A DNA stretch of 64,000 bases from Gluconacetobacter liquefaciens. Its GTDB lineage: Bacteria; Pseudomonadota; Alphaproteobacteria; Acetobacterales; Acetobacteraceae. Under the pieces are notes generated by a model, which was given only the letters and a program-made list of their open reading frames with translations, had not been told where the DNA came from and ran no database searches. The stretch spans positions 1 through 64,000 of the forward strand of contig NZ_QQAW01000011.1 of NCBI RefSeq assembly GCF_003350405.1, given 5' to 3'. Below are positions 1 to 8,474 of the stretch, in pieces; the first letter of the stretch is position 1, and each line of letters starts with the position of its first letter. The position numbers were made by a program, and so were the translations under genes.

Positions 1-121
1 CTATGCCAGCCTGACCTTCAATGTCGGCTGGCGCCTGCGCGGCCTGCCCGCCGACCTCGACCAGAACGGGTTCGGCAACAAGGGCGCTTTCGGCAACCTG
101 TCCCTGACCGTCGGATACTGA
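1..121 (+). CDS. C-terminal end of an outer-membrane beta-barrel-like protein (partial)
   Basis: The reading frame is open from base 2 to the TGA at 119-121 and gives 39 residues ending SLTVGY. Alternating hydrophobic residues, aromatic residues and a final aromatic residue are typical of the last strand of an outer-membrane barrel, where the C-terminal aromatic acts as the Bam recognition signal. Only the tail is present, so porin, autotransporter or another barrel family cannot be decided. No terminator hairpin is obvious before the next gene. Confidence 0.5.
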   Translation, partial: YASLTFNVGWRLRGLPADLDQNGFGNKGAFGNLSLTVGY

Positions 122-264
122 CGGGGCTGCCCTTTCGCGATTGTTTGGGCAGGGCTGCCGCCGTTTCTGATCACGGCTGGGAGGTGCATGGTCTGACGGT
201 TTCGTCATGATGGACGCGATCGGAGGGTTCATGCTTCTGTCGGTGGGACAGGGAGCGTGGTGCC

Positions 265-834
265 ATGGACGGGATGGGGATGCCGGGTGCGGTTGGAGAG
301 ATGGCCGCGCCGGTGCGCTACAGTGTCGAGACACGGTGGCTGCACTGGTCGTGCGCGTGGCTGGTCGTGGCGCAGTTCGGGCTGGGGGAAGTGATGCACC
401 GGGTGCCGCAGGGGATGCGGGGGCCGGTCGTGTCGGCGCATCTGTCGCTGGGGGTGTTGCTGGCCGCGCTGTTTGTGACGCGTATTGTCTGGCGGGTGAC
501 CGGAGGGCGGGCGATCCGCTTTCCTGCCGGCGACGGGCTGGGCGGCCGCGCGGCGGGGGCGATGCATGGTGTGCTGTATCTCTTGCTGGGGATGGTGATC
601 GCGCTGGGTTATCTAGCCCGGTGGTCGGGCGGTCGGCCGGTGACGGCGTTCGGGGCCGTGATCCGGTCGCCTTTCGGGCCGATGTCGCAGGCGACGCATC
701 ATCTGTTCGGCGGCGCGCATGGCTGGCTGGCCTGGGCGATCATGAGTCTGGCGGCCTTGCATGTGGCGGCGGTGCTGTATCATGCACGGGTGCTGCGTGA
801 TGGCGTGCTGCGCCGGATGTGGGGCAGGGCTTGA
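265..834 (+). CDS. Cytochrome b561 family membrane protein
   Basis: The 189-residue protein has four hydrophobic segments and histidines placed like the haem ligands of bacterial cytochrome b561/CybB: an early ETRWLHW, SAHLSLG, and the late helices with MHGVLYLLLG and LAALHVAAVLYH. These proteins carry two b haems in the inner membrane and pass electrons from quinol. The start at 265 has a GGGAG about 10 bases upstream; ATG 301 (MAAPVRYS) resembles the usual family N-terminus and is a reasonable alternative. The stop overlaps the start of the next small gene (TGATG), so the two are probably co-translated. The family call is firm, the electron donor unknown. Confidence 0.88.
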   Translation: MDGMGMPGAVGEMAAPVRYSVETRWLHWSCAWLVVAQFGLGEVMHRVPQGMRGPVVSAHLSLGVLLAALFVTRIVWRVTGGRAIRFPAGDGLGGRAAGAMHGVLYLLLGMVIALGYLARWSGGRPVTAFGAVIRSPFGPMSQATHHLFGGAHGWLAWAIMSLAALHVAAVLYHARVLRDGVLRRMWGRA

Positions 835-971
835 TGCGGACGGGAGCGCGGATGATGGCGCTGGCCCTGCTGCTGGTGTTGGCGGCGTGCGGGGTGCGGG
901 ACGGCAGGGGGCATGGCCATCGTGCCTCCGGGCCTTATCTGGATGGCGGGGCCGGGTATGGCGCGTCGTGA
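834..971 (+). CDS. Very small lipoprotein, 45 residues
   Basis: A 45-residue reading frame overlaps the cytochrome b561 stop codon. It begins MRTGARMMALALLLVLAACG, a lipoprotein signal peptide with the lipobox LAAC, leaving a mature peptide of about 26 residues rich in Gly and His (GRGHGHRASG). The His/Gly-rich tail next to a haem protein could bind metal or haem, but that is inference. The signal peptide and translational coupling argue that it is a real gene. I recognise no family. Confidence 0.6.
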   Translation: MRTGARMMALALLLVLAACGVRDGRGHGHRASGPYLDGGAGYGAS

Positions 972-1097
972 CGCGGATGTGAGGCGACGCGGGTTGGTTT
1001 GCTGATCTCTCTGATTTGAAAGGGTGTTTCCGGATTTTGTGCCGAGAGGGGCGCTTGCGCTATCGTCGGGCCGTGCGCACCGACAGGGAGCAGGGCG

Positions 1098-2561
1098 ATG
1101 TATATCGGCATTGATGCGGGAACGTCCGGGATCAAGGCGGTGCTGGTCGATGAGGACCAGACCGTGCTGGCCACCCGAACCGAGGCGCTGACCAGCCAGT
1201 CGCCGCATGCGGGCTGGAGCGAGCAGGACCCGGAAGCCTGGTGGTGTGCCCTGCTGGCCGCGATCGACGCCCTGCGCGACAGCCATCCGCGTGCGGTTGC
1301 GGCGGTACGGGGGATCGGCCTGTCGGGGCAGCAGCATGGGGCGGTGCTGCTGGATGGCGGCGGACGGGTGCTGCGGCCCTGCATCCTGTGGAACGATGTG
1401 CGGGCCAGTGCGGAATGCGCGGTGTTCGAACAGCGTTTTCCCGACAGTCGGACGGTGACCGGGAATATCGCCATGCCTGGCTTCACCGCGCCGAAGCTGC
1501 TGTGGGTGGCGCGGCATGAGCCGGAGATCTTTCGCGCCACGCGGCATGTGCTGCTGCCCAAGGCGTGGCTGCGCTATCGGCTGACCGGCGAGATGATCGA
1601 GGAGATGTCTGACGCGTCCGGCACGTTGTGGCTGGATGTGGGGCGGCGGCAATGGTCGGAGGCGGCGCTGGCGGCGACCGGTCTGCCGCTGGCGGCGATG
1701 CCGGCGCTTTGCGAGGGGACGGACCGGGCGGGGGTGTTGCGCCGCGAACTGGTGGAGCGATGGGGGATGGATGCGCCGCCGGTGCTGGCCGGCGGGGCGG
1801 GCGACAATGCCGCCGGGGCCGTGGGGCTTGGGGCGGTGCGGCCGGGCGACGCCTTTGTCTCGCTGGGGACGTCGGGAGTGGTGTGGGCGACGACCGACCG
1901 GTTTCGGCCGGGGCCGCGCGCGGCGATCCATGCTTTCTGCCATGCCGTGCCGGGGATGTGGCACCAGATGGGGGTGACGCTCTCGGCGGCATCCTCGCTG
2001 GCCTGGTGGGCTTCGGTCGTGGGGCGGAGCGAGGCGGAATTGCTGGCGGAACTGCCGGAAGTGATCGCGCGGCCTTCGGGGCTGCTGTTTCTGCCTTATC
2101 TGTCGGGGGAGCGCACGCCGCACAACGATGCCGGCATCCGGGGGGCGTTTATCGGGCTGGAGCGGAGCACGAGCCGGGCGCAGATGACGCAGGCGGTGCT
2201 GGAAGGCGTTGCGTTTTCGCTGCGTGATGCGCTGGACGGGCTGGCCGGAGCCGGGTCGGTGCTGGAGCAGGCCGATGTGATCGGGGGCGGGTCGCGCAGT
2301 GCGACGTGGCTGGGGATTCTGGCCTCGGTGATGGGGATCCGGCTGCATCGTCTGGCGCATGGCGAGCAGGGGGGCGCGTTCGGTGCCGCGCGGCTGGCGC
2401 GGCTGGCCGTGACGGGAGAGGATGTGGCGGCCGTGTGCCTGCCGCCCGAGCGGGTGGAGACGATTGCGCCGGATGACGCGTTGCAGGCGGCCTATGGCAC
2501 GGTGCTGCCGCGTTATCGGGCGTTGTATCCCGCCTTGGCTGATTTTGCTTCCGTGCCATAG
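1098..2561 (+). CDS. xylB: Xylulokinase
   Basis: A 487-residue FGGY-family carbohydrate kinase, close to the 484 residues of E. coli XylB. It opens with the ATP-binding motif IGIDAGTSGIKAVLVD, and has GLSGQQHGAVLLD near residue 75 and FVSLGTSGVVWATTD in the C-terminal ATPase half, with LPYLSGERTPHND typical of xylulokinase. It phosphorylates D-xylulose to xylulose 5-phosphate for the pentose phosphate pathway. A GGGAGCAGGG Shine-Dalgarno lies just upstream of ATG 1098. No xylose isomerase or pentose transporter is adjacent; acetic acid bacteria often use this enzyme after polyol oxidation. Confidence 0.93.
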   Translation: MYIGIDAGTSGIKAVLVDEDQTVLATRTEALTSQSPHAGWSEQDPEAWWCALLAAIDALRDSHPRAVAAVRGIGLSGQQHGAVLLDGGGRVLRPCILWNDVRASAECAVFEQRFPDSRTVTGNIAMPGFTAPKLLWVARHEPEIFRATRHVLLPKAWLRYRLTGEMIEEMSDASGTLWLDVGRRQWSEAALAATGLPLAAMPALCEGTDRAGVLRRELVERWGMDAPPVLAGGAGDNAAGAVGLGAVRPGDAFVSLGTSGVVWATTDRFRPGPRAAIHAFCHAVPGMWHQMGVTLSAASSLAWWASVVGRSEAELLAELPEVIARPSGLLFLPYLSGERTPHNDAGIRGAFIGLERSTSRAQMTQAVLEGVAFSLRDALDGLAGAGSVLEQADVIGGGSRSATWLGILASVMGIRLHRLAHGEQGGAFGAARLARLAVTGEDVAAVCLPPERVETIAPDDALQAAYGTVLPRYRALYPALADFASVP

Positions 2562-2617
2562 GGTTGCGGCGTGAGCGGCCGCCGTGTCGGGTTGGCCGGA
2601 AGAGGGAGGATGATGCG

Positions 2618-3175
2618 ATGGCGCAGGTGACGGGCTGGCGGGCCGATCCGCTGGTGTGGGGGCATGGGCCCCGGCTGTTCGAGATGTTTCTTGAGCCGAC
2701 CTGTCCGTTCTCCGTCCGTGCTTTCGGCAAGATGGATGCGTTTCTGGCGGCGGCGGGGGAGGAGCGGGTGACCGTGCGGCTGACGATGCAGTCGCAGCCC
2801 TGGCACATGTATTCCGGTGTGGTGACGCGCTGTGTCATCGCGGCTTCGACGTTGCCGGGGGGCAGGGAGAGCGCGCGGGCGGTGCTGGCGGCCGTGGGGG
2901 CGCATCGCGAGGAGTTCGAGTTCGCGCACCATTGCGGCGGCCCGAACATGGATGCCACGCCGAGGCAGATCATTGCCCGGCTGGAGGCGTATAGCGGCTT
3001 GGCGCTGGCGGAGGCGTTCGCGATTGCGGACCTGGACCGCGAGATCAAGCGCCATTGCCGCTATGCGCGGCAGAACGGCATCCATGTCTCGCCGACCTTC
3101 ATGATCGACGGGCTGGTCGATCCGGCGATCGGCAGCGGGGATGCCGTTGCGGACTGGGTGGCGCGCCTGGGGTGA
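2618..3175 (+). CDS. DsbA-like thioredoxin-fold protein
   Basis: A 185-residue soluble protein. LFEMFLEPTCPFSVRAF near residue 20 matches the DsbA/FrnE-type thioredoxin fold, but the active site reads C-P-F-S instead of C-x-x-C, so only one redox cysteine is present there. VSPTFMIDGLV near residue 165 supplies the usual cis-proline loop (V-S-P-T). The start at 2618 follows AGGGAGGA; an upstream in-frame ATG at 2564 lacks a good ribosome site. No signal peptide is visible, suggesting a cytoplasmic oxidoreductase or glutathione-linked enzyme. It lies 56 bases after xylB and may be co-transcribed. Confidence 0.7.
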   Translation: MAQVTGWRADPLVWGHGPRLFEMFLEPTCPFSVRAFGKMDAFLAAAGEERVTVRLTMQSQPWHMYSGVVTRCVIAASTLPGGRESARAVLAAVGAHREEFEFAHHCGGPNMDATPRQIIARLEAYSGLALAEAFAIADLDREIKRHCRYARQNGIHVSPTFMIDGLVDPAIGSGDAVADWVARLG

Positions 3176-3187
3176 GGCGCGGGATGT

Positions 3188-3210
3188 CCGGGCGGCCCGC
3201 AGCCGCCCGG
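3188..3210. terminator. Stem-loop between convergent genes
   Basis: A perfect 9-bp inverted repeat, CCGGGCGGC (3188-3196) and GCCGCCCGG (3202-3210), with a 5-base loop. It lies between the stops of the DsbA-like gene (plus) and the small lipoprotein (minus). The position suits a bidirectional terminator, although there is no clear T-run on either side. Confidence 0.45.
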
Positions 3211-3216
3211 CGTTCG

Positions 3217-3390
3217 TTAGAAACGGTGGTGGTAGTAGTCGCCGCGCCAGCCGCCGTGATCGTCGTACCAGCCGTAACGGCCGTTGTGATGGCCGCGGTG
3301 CCAGCCGCGATAGGGGGCGCGTTCGTAGGTGCAGGCCGCCAGCGTGAGTATCGCGAGCAGCGCGCAGGTGGAGCGGAGCAGTCTGGTCAT
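3217..3390 (-). CDS. Small Gly/Tyr/His-rich lipoprotein, 57 residues
   Basis: Starting at ATG 3390 the peptide begins MTRLLRSTCALLAILTLAAC, a lipoprotein signal with lipobox LAAC. The mature part is dominated by Tyr, His, Gly, Arg and Trp (YRGWHRGHHNGRYGWYDDHGG). Such short lipoproteins are common in acetic acid bacteria and have no known function. An upstream in-frame start at 3417 adds nine residues, but the lipoprotein signal begins at 3390. Confidence 0.6.
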   Translation of the reverse strand: MTRLLRSTCALLAILTLAACTYERAPYRGWHRGHHNGRYGWYDDHGGWRGDYYHHRF

Positions 3391-3500
3391 GCTGGGGTCT
3401 CCTTCAACTGGTCCCATCCGTCGCCGGGGCGGCGCGTCGGGTCAGGCTGACGGGAAATCGTGGCGGCTTCGGGACGGAAACGCCCGATCGGGCGTCGAGA

Positions 3501-4283
3501 TCATTTCCAGACCCACTTTCCGACGACGCGGCCGTTGATGTGCACCTCGTCCAGCGCCCGGGTGTAGGTGGGGTAGCCGGGATTGATGCTCATGATCTGG
3601 ACCATGACCGGGTCGGTGGTGCCGTAGACGATCTCCAGCCGTTTCAGCACCAGGCCGAAGCCGTCCCACAGCACATAGACGCCCGGCGGTGAGGGCGTGC
3701 GGTGCGCGGTATCGACCAGCACCCGTTCGCCGGCCTGGTAGTCGGGCTCCATGCTGTCGCCCGCGACGCGCAGGACCACCAGGGCCTCCGGACTGTCGGT
3801 GAAGGCGCTGAGGAAGCGGCGGGGCAGGAACCAGTGATCGACCGGCTGGGGGCCGTCCTCGACCGCCATGTGGCTGGGCAGGGCGCCGGGGCCGGCCTGC
3901 GGGGCCACGTTATATTCGGGAATGCGGAACTGGCCCTCGGTCGGCGGCGGGTCGCGCTCGACGGGGGCCGCGCCGAACGGGGCGCGGGGCGTGGCGAAAT
4001 GCGGGCGGCGCGGTGAGGCCTCGCTGGCGTCATGCAGGGTGCCGGGGGCCAGGGGCTCCCAATTCGGGTCCGCGTCGTCGCGGAACACGTTGGCGCTGAC
4101 GGCGAAGCGGCGGGCGAGGGACTCGCGCACGTCCTCGGGCAGGCGCTGGGGCGTGCCCTTGTGGATATATTGCTGGAGATAGGCGTGGTTGCGCCCCAGC
4201 GCGAGGGATTCCGCCTTCAGGTTGCTGCCGGCCTCGGCAATCAGCCTGAGCAGCGCGTAGCGGGAGGGGGTCAGGACCGACAT
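3501..4283 (-). CDS. Phage CI-like repressor, S24 peptidase family
   Basis: The 260-residue protein has an N-terminal DNA-binding region (residues 1-70, SRYALLRLIAEAGSNLKAES) and a C-terminal LexA/S24 domain. The catalytic serine lies in VLRVAGDSMEPDYQAGERVL and the partner lysine in GLVLKRLEIV, the Ser-Lys dyad used for RecA-stimulated self-cleavage in CI and LexA. It should hold the lysogenic state and be inactivated by DNA damage. ATG 4283 is chosen because the divergent operator region lies directly upstream; the frame stays open further up but that part has no domain. It is transcribed divergently from the Cro-like gene. Confidence 0.88.
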   Translation of the reverse strand: MSVLTPSRYALLRLIAEAGSNLKAESLALGRNHAYLQQYIHKGTPQRLPEDVRESLARRFAVSANVFRDDADPNWEPLAPGTLHDASEASPRRPHFATPRAPFGAAPVERDPPPTEGQFRIPEYNVAPQAGPGALPSHMAVEDGPQPVDHWFLPRRFLSAFTDSPEALVVLRVAGDSMEPDYQAGERVLVDTAHRTPSPPGVYVLWDGFGLVLKRLEIVYGTTDPVMVQIMSINPGYPTYTRALDEVHINGRVVGKWVWK

Positions 4284-4369
4284 GACCCTATTATGCCGAG
4301 CGGAATAGGGAATTCCCAATAGGATATATCCTCTTGACGGCAGGATTATGCCTATTATTGTGCCTATCC
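4284..4369. promoter_or_regulatory. Divergent phage repressor/Cro operator region
   Basis: This 86-base AT-richer gap separates the repressor (minus) and Cro-like gene (plus). It holds a perfect 10-bp palindrome GGGAATTCCC (4308-4317) and repeated half-sites: CCTATT at 4287 and again near 4351, AATAGG near 4304 and 4318, and CCTATC near 4363. TTGACG at about 4334 could be a -35 box. Repeated half-sites in both orientations between repressor and cro are what a lambda-type switch would show. Operator identity is inferred. Confidence 0.65.
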
Positions 4370-4648
4370 ATGCGGACTGATCCTGTTTTTCTTTCCTATC
4401 GGCAAGATCCCCTGCTGGGGATGATCGAGCGCTTCCTGACCGAGAGCGGCCTGTCGGCGACGGCTTTCGGCGTGCTGGCGATGAAGGACCCGCGCTTCGT
4501 CCATGAGATGCGGGCGGGGCGGGAAGTGCGGCGGGCGACACGGCTGCGCGTCGTGGCGTGCATGCGCGATGCCCGGACACGGGATGGGGGAACACGGCCG
4601 GTCTGCCCGACGGAGCACGGGGGGCGTGATGAGGCCATCGAAATATGA
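4370..4648 (+). CDS. Cro-like helix-turn-helix protein
   Basis: A 92-residue protein starting MRTDPVFLSY at ATG 4370. Residues 15-60 (MIERFLTESGLSATAFGVLA) form a plausible helix-turn-helix followed by a basic region with MRAGREVRRATRLRVV. Being the first gene divergent from the S24 repressor, it fits the Cro/early antirepressor position. Its end overlaps the start of the next gene by 20 bases, so the two are translationally linked. The call rests on position and HTH pattern only. Confidence 0.6.
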   Translation: MRTDPVFLSYRQDPLLGMIERFLTESGLSATAFGVLAMKDPRFVHEMRAGREVRRATRLRVVACMRDARTRDGGTRPVCPTEHGGRDEAIEI

Positions 4649-4901
4649 TTGGGCGCGGCTGGACCCGCAGGTGGATGCCATGCTGGCGAAAGGGCTGCGG
4701 GTGACGCAGGTGGCGCAGGCGCTGGAGATGCGGGTGCAGACGATCCGCGACCGGCTGAGTTATCGCCGCCGGGCGCCGAGGGCCGGGATGAAGCGGGTGG
4801 CGCCGAAGCTGATCGACCGGACGTGCCTGAATTGCCGGGCCGCGTTCCAGGTGGTCTCGCCGTTCCTGCGGCTGTGCCCGACCTGCCGGGCCGAATGCTG
4901 A
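4629..4901 (+). CDS. Small HTH/zinc-ribbon phage protein
   Basis: A 90-residue protein starting MRPSKYDWARLD. Residues 15-45 (LAKGLRVTQVAQALEMRVQT) look like a helix-turn-helix; the C-terminal end has paired cysteines CLNC and CPTC, the arrangement of a small zinc ribbon. It overlaps the Cro-like gene by 20 bases and precedes the primase by 27 bases, so it belongs to the early phage operon. A role as regulator or replication accessory factor is likely but unproven. Confidence 0.6.
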   Translation: MRPSKYDWARLDPQVDAMLAKGLRVTQVAQALEMRVQTIRDRLSYRRRAPRAGMKRVAPKLIDRTCLNCRAAFQVVSPFLRLCPTCRAEC

Positions 4902-4928
4902 CCTCTGCTGAAACGACAAGGAAAGATC

Positions 4929-7454
4929 ATGACGGGAACGGCAGGCATTCCGTTCGATGCGATCAACGCGGCGGCGCTGGCGAACTGGCCGGCGCTGGTG
5001 GCGGGCTGGCTGCCGGCGGGCCGGCGGCGGGGCGATGAATGGGTGGTGGGCGGACTGGACAATGCGCCGGGGCGGTCGCTCTCGATCAATCTGCGCACCG
5101 GGCTCTGGGCTGATTTTGCCGGCGGGCCACGTGGGGGGGACCCGATCAGCCTCTATGCGGCGCTGTATGCGCGTGACGACCGGGTGCGGGCGGCACGCGA
5201 ACTGGGGGCGCTATTGGGGGTGGAGGCGGGCGGGCCGGTGCGGCGTGCGGCGGCGGACGAGGATGAGGATTGGCGGCCCGGCGTGCCGCCGCCGGGGGCG
5301 CCGATGCCGGACCTGGCGGGGTGGGACCATGTCTATGCCTATCGCGACGCGGCCGGGCGGGTGATGCGCTATGTCGTGCGGCGTGATGCGACGGCGCATG
5401 CGCGCAAGCGGATCATGCCGCTGACCTGGGGCACGTTGCGGGGCGAGGGCGGCGAGCGGACCGGCTGGCATCCGCGCCATGCCGCCTTGCCGCGCTCGCT
5501 GTACGGGCTGGAGCGGGTGATGCGGGCACGCACCGTGCTGGTGTGCGAGGGCGAGAAGGCGGCCGACGCGGCGCAGTGCCTGTTTCCGCGCATGGCGTGC
5601 GTGACGTGGACGGCGGGCAGCGGGCATGTGGGCCGGGCGGACTGGAGCGTGCTGGCGGGGCGGCATGTGATTCTGTGGCCCGATCATGACCCGCCGGGGG
5701 CGAAGGCGGCGGCGGAGATTGCCGCCATTCTGGGCGGGATTGCCGCGACGGTGCGGCTGGTGGATGTCGGCGACCTGGAGCCGGGAGACGATGCGGCGGA
5801 TCTGCGCGTGCCCGATGCGCGGGCGTGGCTGTGCGAGCGGGTGGGGCCGGTGCTGTGCGGCACCAGTGTGAAGCGCGCCGGGGCGCAAGGCGGGCCTGTG
5901 GTGGCGCGGCGGGTGGCCGGGCTGGAGCCGATTGCGGTGCGCGGCGGGGAGATCGACCTGGTGGCCAGTGCCGGGGAGCGGGCGCTGGTGGCGGCGAATG
6001 CGCCGGTTTATCAGCGCGGTACCCGCCTGGCGCGGCCGGGGCGGCGCGAGGTGGCGGCTGCGGACGGGCGGCTGACGCAGGCGGCGTGCCTGATGGATGT
6101 CGGCGTGCCGGCACTGACCGACCTGTTGTGTCAGGTGGTGGAATGGCGGCGGTTCGACCGGCGCAGCCAGGGGTGGAAGGCGATCGACCCGCCGACGGCG
6201 GTGGCGCAGGTGATTTTGAGCCGGGCGGGGACGTGGCCGTTTCCTGTGCTGGCCGGGGTGATCACCACGCCGACGCTGCGGCCGGACGGATCGGTGCTGA
6301 TGGCGCCGGGTTATGATCTGGCGACGCGGCTTTATCATGTGGACGATCCGACGCTGGAGCTGAGCCTGCCGGAACCGACGCGGGTGGCGGCCGAGGCGGC
6401 GCTGGCGCTGCTGGAGGGGCTGCTGGTGGAGTTTCCCTTTGCCGCCGAGGCCGACCGGTCGGTGGCGCTGGCGGCGATTCTGACCACCGTGGCGCGCGGG
6501 ATGATGCCGGTGAGCCCGCTTTTTGCCTTTCGGGCCAACGCGCCGGGGTCGGGGAAGAGTTTTCTGGTGGATCTGGCGAGCGTGATCGCGACCGGGCGGG
6601 TGTGCCCGGTGACCAGCGCGGGCGAGGATGTGGCGGAGATGGAAAAGCGCCTGACCGGGCTGCTGCTGGCGGGCTATCCGATCATGTCGCTGGACAATGT
6701 GAATGAGGAACTGGGCGGGGACCTGCTGTGTCAGGCGACGGAGCGGCCGATCCTGCGGCTGCGCGAACTGGGGGCATCGTCCAGCGTCGAGATCGAGAAC
6801 CGGGCGGTGATCTTCGCCACCGGCAATGCGCTGCGGGTGCGCGGCGACATGACGCGGCGGGCGTTGCTGGCGACGCTGGATGCCGGGGTCGAACAGCCGG
6901 AACTGCGCCGGTTTGCCCGTGATCCGGTGGCGGACATCATGGCCGATCGCGGGGCGTATGTTGCCGCCTGCCTGACGATTCTGCGCGCATGGATGGGGAG
7001 CGGGGCGGTGGTGGACCTGCCGCCGCTGGCCTCGTTCGAGGGCTGGAGCCGGACCGTGCGGGCGGCGCTGGTGTGGCTGGGGCGGGCCGATCCGTGCCTG
7101 AGCATGCAGGCGGCGCGCGAGGATGACCCGGAGCGCGGCGAGTTGCGCGAGATGCTGGGCCTGCTGGCCGAGGCGGCCGGGGTGGGACGGCATTGCGGGC
7201 GGACGGTGCGGGAGATCGACGATCTTTCGGCGCTGGAGCGGCAGGATTCCGCCGGGTATCGCGACGGATTGCGGCACGCGGAGTTGCGGGATGCGCTGCT
7301 GCGCATTGCCGGCACGCCGGCCGGGCGGCTGAATTCCCGCCGGTTGGGGCGGTGGTTTCTGGCGCGGCGGGGGCGGGTGATCGACGGGCTGCGGGTCGTG
7401 GAATGCGGGATGGCGCATGGCGGCGTGAAGCGTTGGGCGGTCGAGCGGGTGTGA
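4929..7454 (+). CDS. Phage primase-helicase (TOPRIM plus P-loop ATPase)
   Basis: An 841-residue replication protein. The N-terminal third has a primase zinc-finger-like region and a TOPRIM domain with VLVCEGEKAADA near residue 205 (catalytic Glu) and VILWPDHDPPGAKAA near residue 250 (Asp-x-Asp type metal site). The C-terminal half has a Walker A motif APGSGKS near residue 538, Walker B-like YPIMSLDNVNEEL near residue 585, and an arginine-rich segment after RVRGDMTRRAL. This is the layout of phage and plasmid primase-helicases that start DNA replication. It is the last gene of the early phage module; the next gene downstream is not phage-like. Family assignment is confident, exact subfamily is not. 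Confidence 0.85.
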   Translation: MTGTAGIPFDAINAAALANWPALVAGWLPAGRRRGDEWVVGGLDNAPGRSLSINLRTGLWADFAGGPRGGDPISLYAALYARDDRVRAARELGALLGVEAGGPVRRAAADEDEDWRPGVPPPGAPMPDLAGWDHVYAYRDAAGRVMRYVVRRDATAHARKRIMPLTWGTLRGEGGERTGWHPRHAALPRSLYGLERVMRARTVLVCEGEKAADAAQCLFPRMACVTWTAGSGHVGRADWSVLAGRHVILWPDHDPPGAKAAAEIAAILGGIAATVRLVDVGDLEPGDDAADLRVPDARAWLCERVGPVLCGTSVKRAGAQGGPVVARRVAGLEPIAVRGGEIDLVASAGERALVAANAPVYQRGTRLARPGRREVAAADGRLTQAACLMDVGVPALTDLLCQVVEWRRFDRRSQGWKAIDPPTAVAQVILSRAGTWPFPVLAGVITTPTLRPDGSVLMAPGYDLATRLYHVDDPTLELSLPEPTRVAAEAALALLEGLLVEFPFAAEADRSVALAAILTTVARGMMPVSPLFAFRANAPGSGKSFLVDLASVIATGRVCPVTSAGEDVAEMEKRLTGLLLAGYPIMSLDNVNEELGGDLLCQATERPILRLRELGASSSVEIENRAVIFATGNALRVRGDMTRRALLATLDAGVEQPELRRFARDPVADIMADRGAYVAACLTILRAWMGSGAVVDLPPLASFEGWSRTVRAALVWLGRADPCLSMQAAREDDPERGELREMLGLLAEAAGVGRHCGRTVREIDDLSALERQDSAGYRDGLRHAELRDALLRIAGTPAGRLNSRRLGRWFLARRGRVIDGLRVVECGMAHGGVKRWAVERV

Positions 7455-7518
7455 TGCGGGCCTGCAACCCTGGCGGGTGGCGTGTCGTTGACCCCTGATG
7501 GAAATGGGAGTGGTGCCC

Positions 7519-8067
7519 ATGGGGAACGATCAGCGTCCGTGCGGCCGGGCTGGGGTGCTGGCCCTGCTGGCCGGGATGGTTTTTGCCGTGTGCCCGGTTG
7601 GGGCGGCCGATGCGGAGACGGCGCCGCCGCGCCCGACGATGTGGTACTGGCATAACTGGACCGATCATGACGGCATCAGCCACATGACGAAATGTCCGGT
7701 GCGGGATTTCGACCTGAAGACGATGTCGGCGCCGGCCGGGCCGCAATGGCAGGACCGGCTGAAGAGCGGCCCGGAGCAGGTGATCTTTACCGTGCAGCCG
7801 GCGCACTGGAATGGCGCCTGGCATCCCGACCCCAAGGTGCAATGGATCATTCCGCTGAAGGGCGCATGGTATGTGACCGCCATGGATGGGCACAAGGTGG
7901 TGATGGGGCCGGGAGAGGTGTCGCTGGGGGAAGATCAGTTGAGCCGGAGGGACCCGCAGGGGCATGTGGGACATGATGCGGGGAATGTGGGGGACGATCC
8001 GGTGGAACTGATGGTGGTGCAGGTGGACGAGGCGCCGACGGTGGACCAGCCCTGTCGCTTCAGGTGA
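7519..8067 (+). CDS. Secreted cupin-fold protein
   Basis: A 182-residue protein with an N-terminal signal peptide (MGNDQRPCGRAGVLALLAGM, cleavage after AADA). The mature part has a cupin-like barrel: WIIPLKGAWYVTAMDGHKVVMGPGEVSLGED followed by a His-rich HVGHDAGNVGD stretch. Cupins bind a metal through His/Glu; here a periplasmic small-molecule or metal-binding role is plausible. The start at 7519 is preferred because GGGAG lies eight bases upstream; ATG 7498 is an alternative. It lies just beyond the phage primase and is the first gene of the non-phage block. Confidence 0.65.
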   Translation: MGNDQRPCGRAGVLALLAGMVFAVCPVGAADAETAPPRPTMWYWHNWTDHDGISHMTKCPVRDFDLKTMSAPAGPQWQDRLKSGPEQVIFTVQPAHWNGAWHPDPKVQWIIPLKGAWYVTAMDGHKVVMGPGEVSLGEDQLSRRDPQGHVGHDAGNVGDDPVELMVVQVDEAPTVDQPCRFR

Positions 8068-8090
8068 GGGACATGTGGTGAGCGCGTGCT

Positions 8091-8114
8091 TCCAACCCTC
8101 GTCGGAGGGTTGGA
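8091..8114. terminator. Strong stem-loop after the cupin gene
   Basis: A perfect 10-bp stem, TCCAACCCTC and GAGGGTTGGA, closed by the four-base loop GTCG, starts 23 bases after the cupin stop codon. There is no U-run, so it is an RNA-stabilising hairpin or a weak terminator. Confidence 0.5.
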
Positions 8115-8159
8115 GCCGCGGGGGTTTCTGGGGCCGGTTGGATCTTGAATTTCTTCCCA

Positions 8160-8305
8160 TGTTGTAGGAATGGAAGAAGGAGACAGAACAGGCACTTTTA
8201 CGGACGAGACATGGGCGATCCGGGAACCTCTGATTGAGGCGGTGCGCCCAAGGGGCAGGATGTCGCCCCATGGTCTGCGGCGTACGATAGCAGCGATATT
8301 TTCCT
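8160..8305 (+). mobile_element. 5' fragment of an IS5-family transposase gene
   Basis: The frame from 8170 encodes TFTDETWAIREPLIEAVRPR and, after a few residues, LRRTIAAIF. This matches the N-terminus of IS5-family transposases as I remember them (F-T-D-E-x-W, E-P-L-I, L-R-R-T). Similarity stops at about 8305 and the frame then runs into unrelated AT-rich sequence. Only about 45 codons remain, so the gene is dead. The rest of a related transposase lies in opposite orientation at 10858-11320. Bases 8306-8474 hold no gene I can support. Confidence 0.7.
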
Positions 8306-8474
8306 ATGGTTGGTTTTTGTATTGCTATCATGACCCTGCCCTCAACGTAATCTCGGTAATGAGTCAGGCTATGTAAATTTTGATCTGCTTTTGAATGCCG
8401 TCGGATGATCTGTGTCAGGCGGTATTCGTCAGAAAAATTCCAGTTCACTGGTTTAGGCGAAGTCTCTGATTCGA

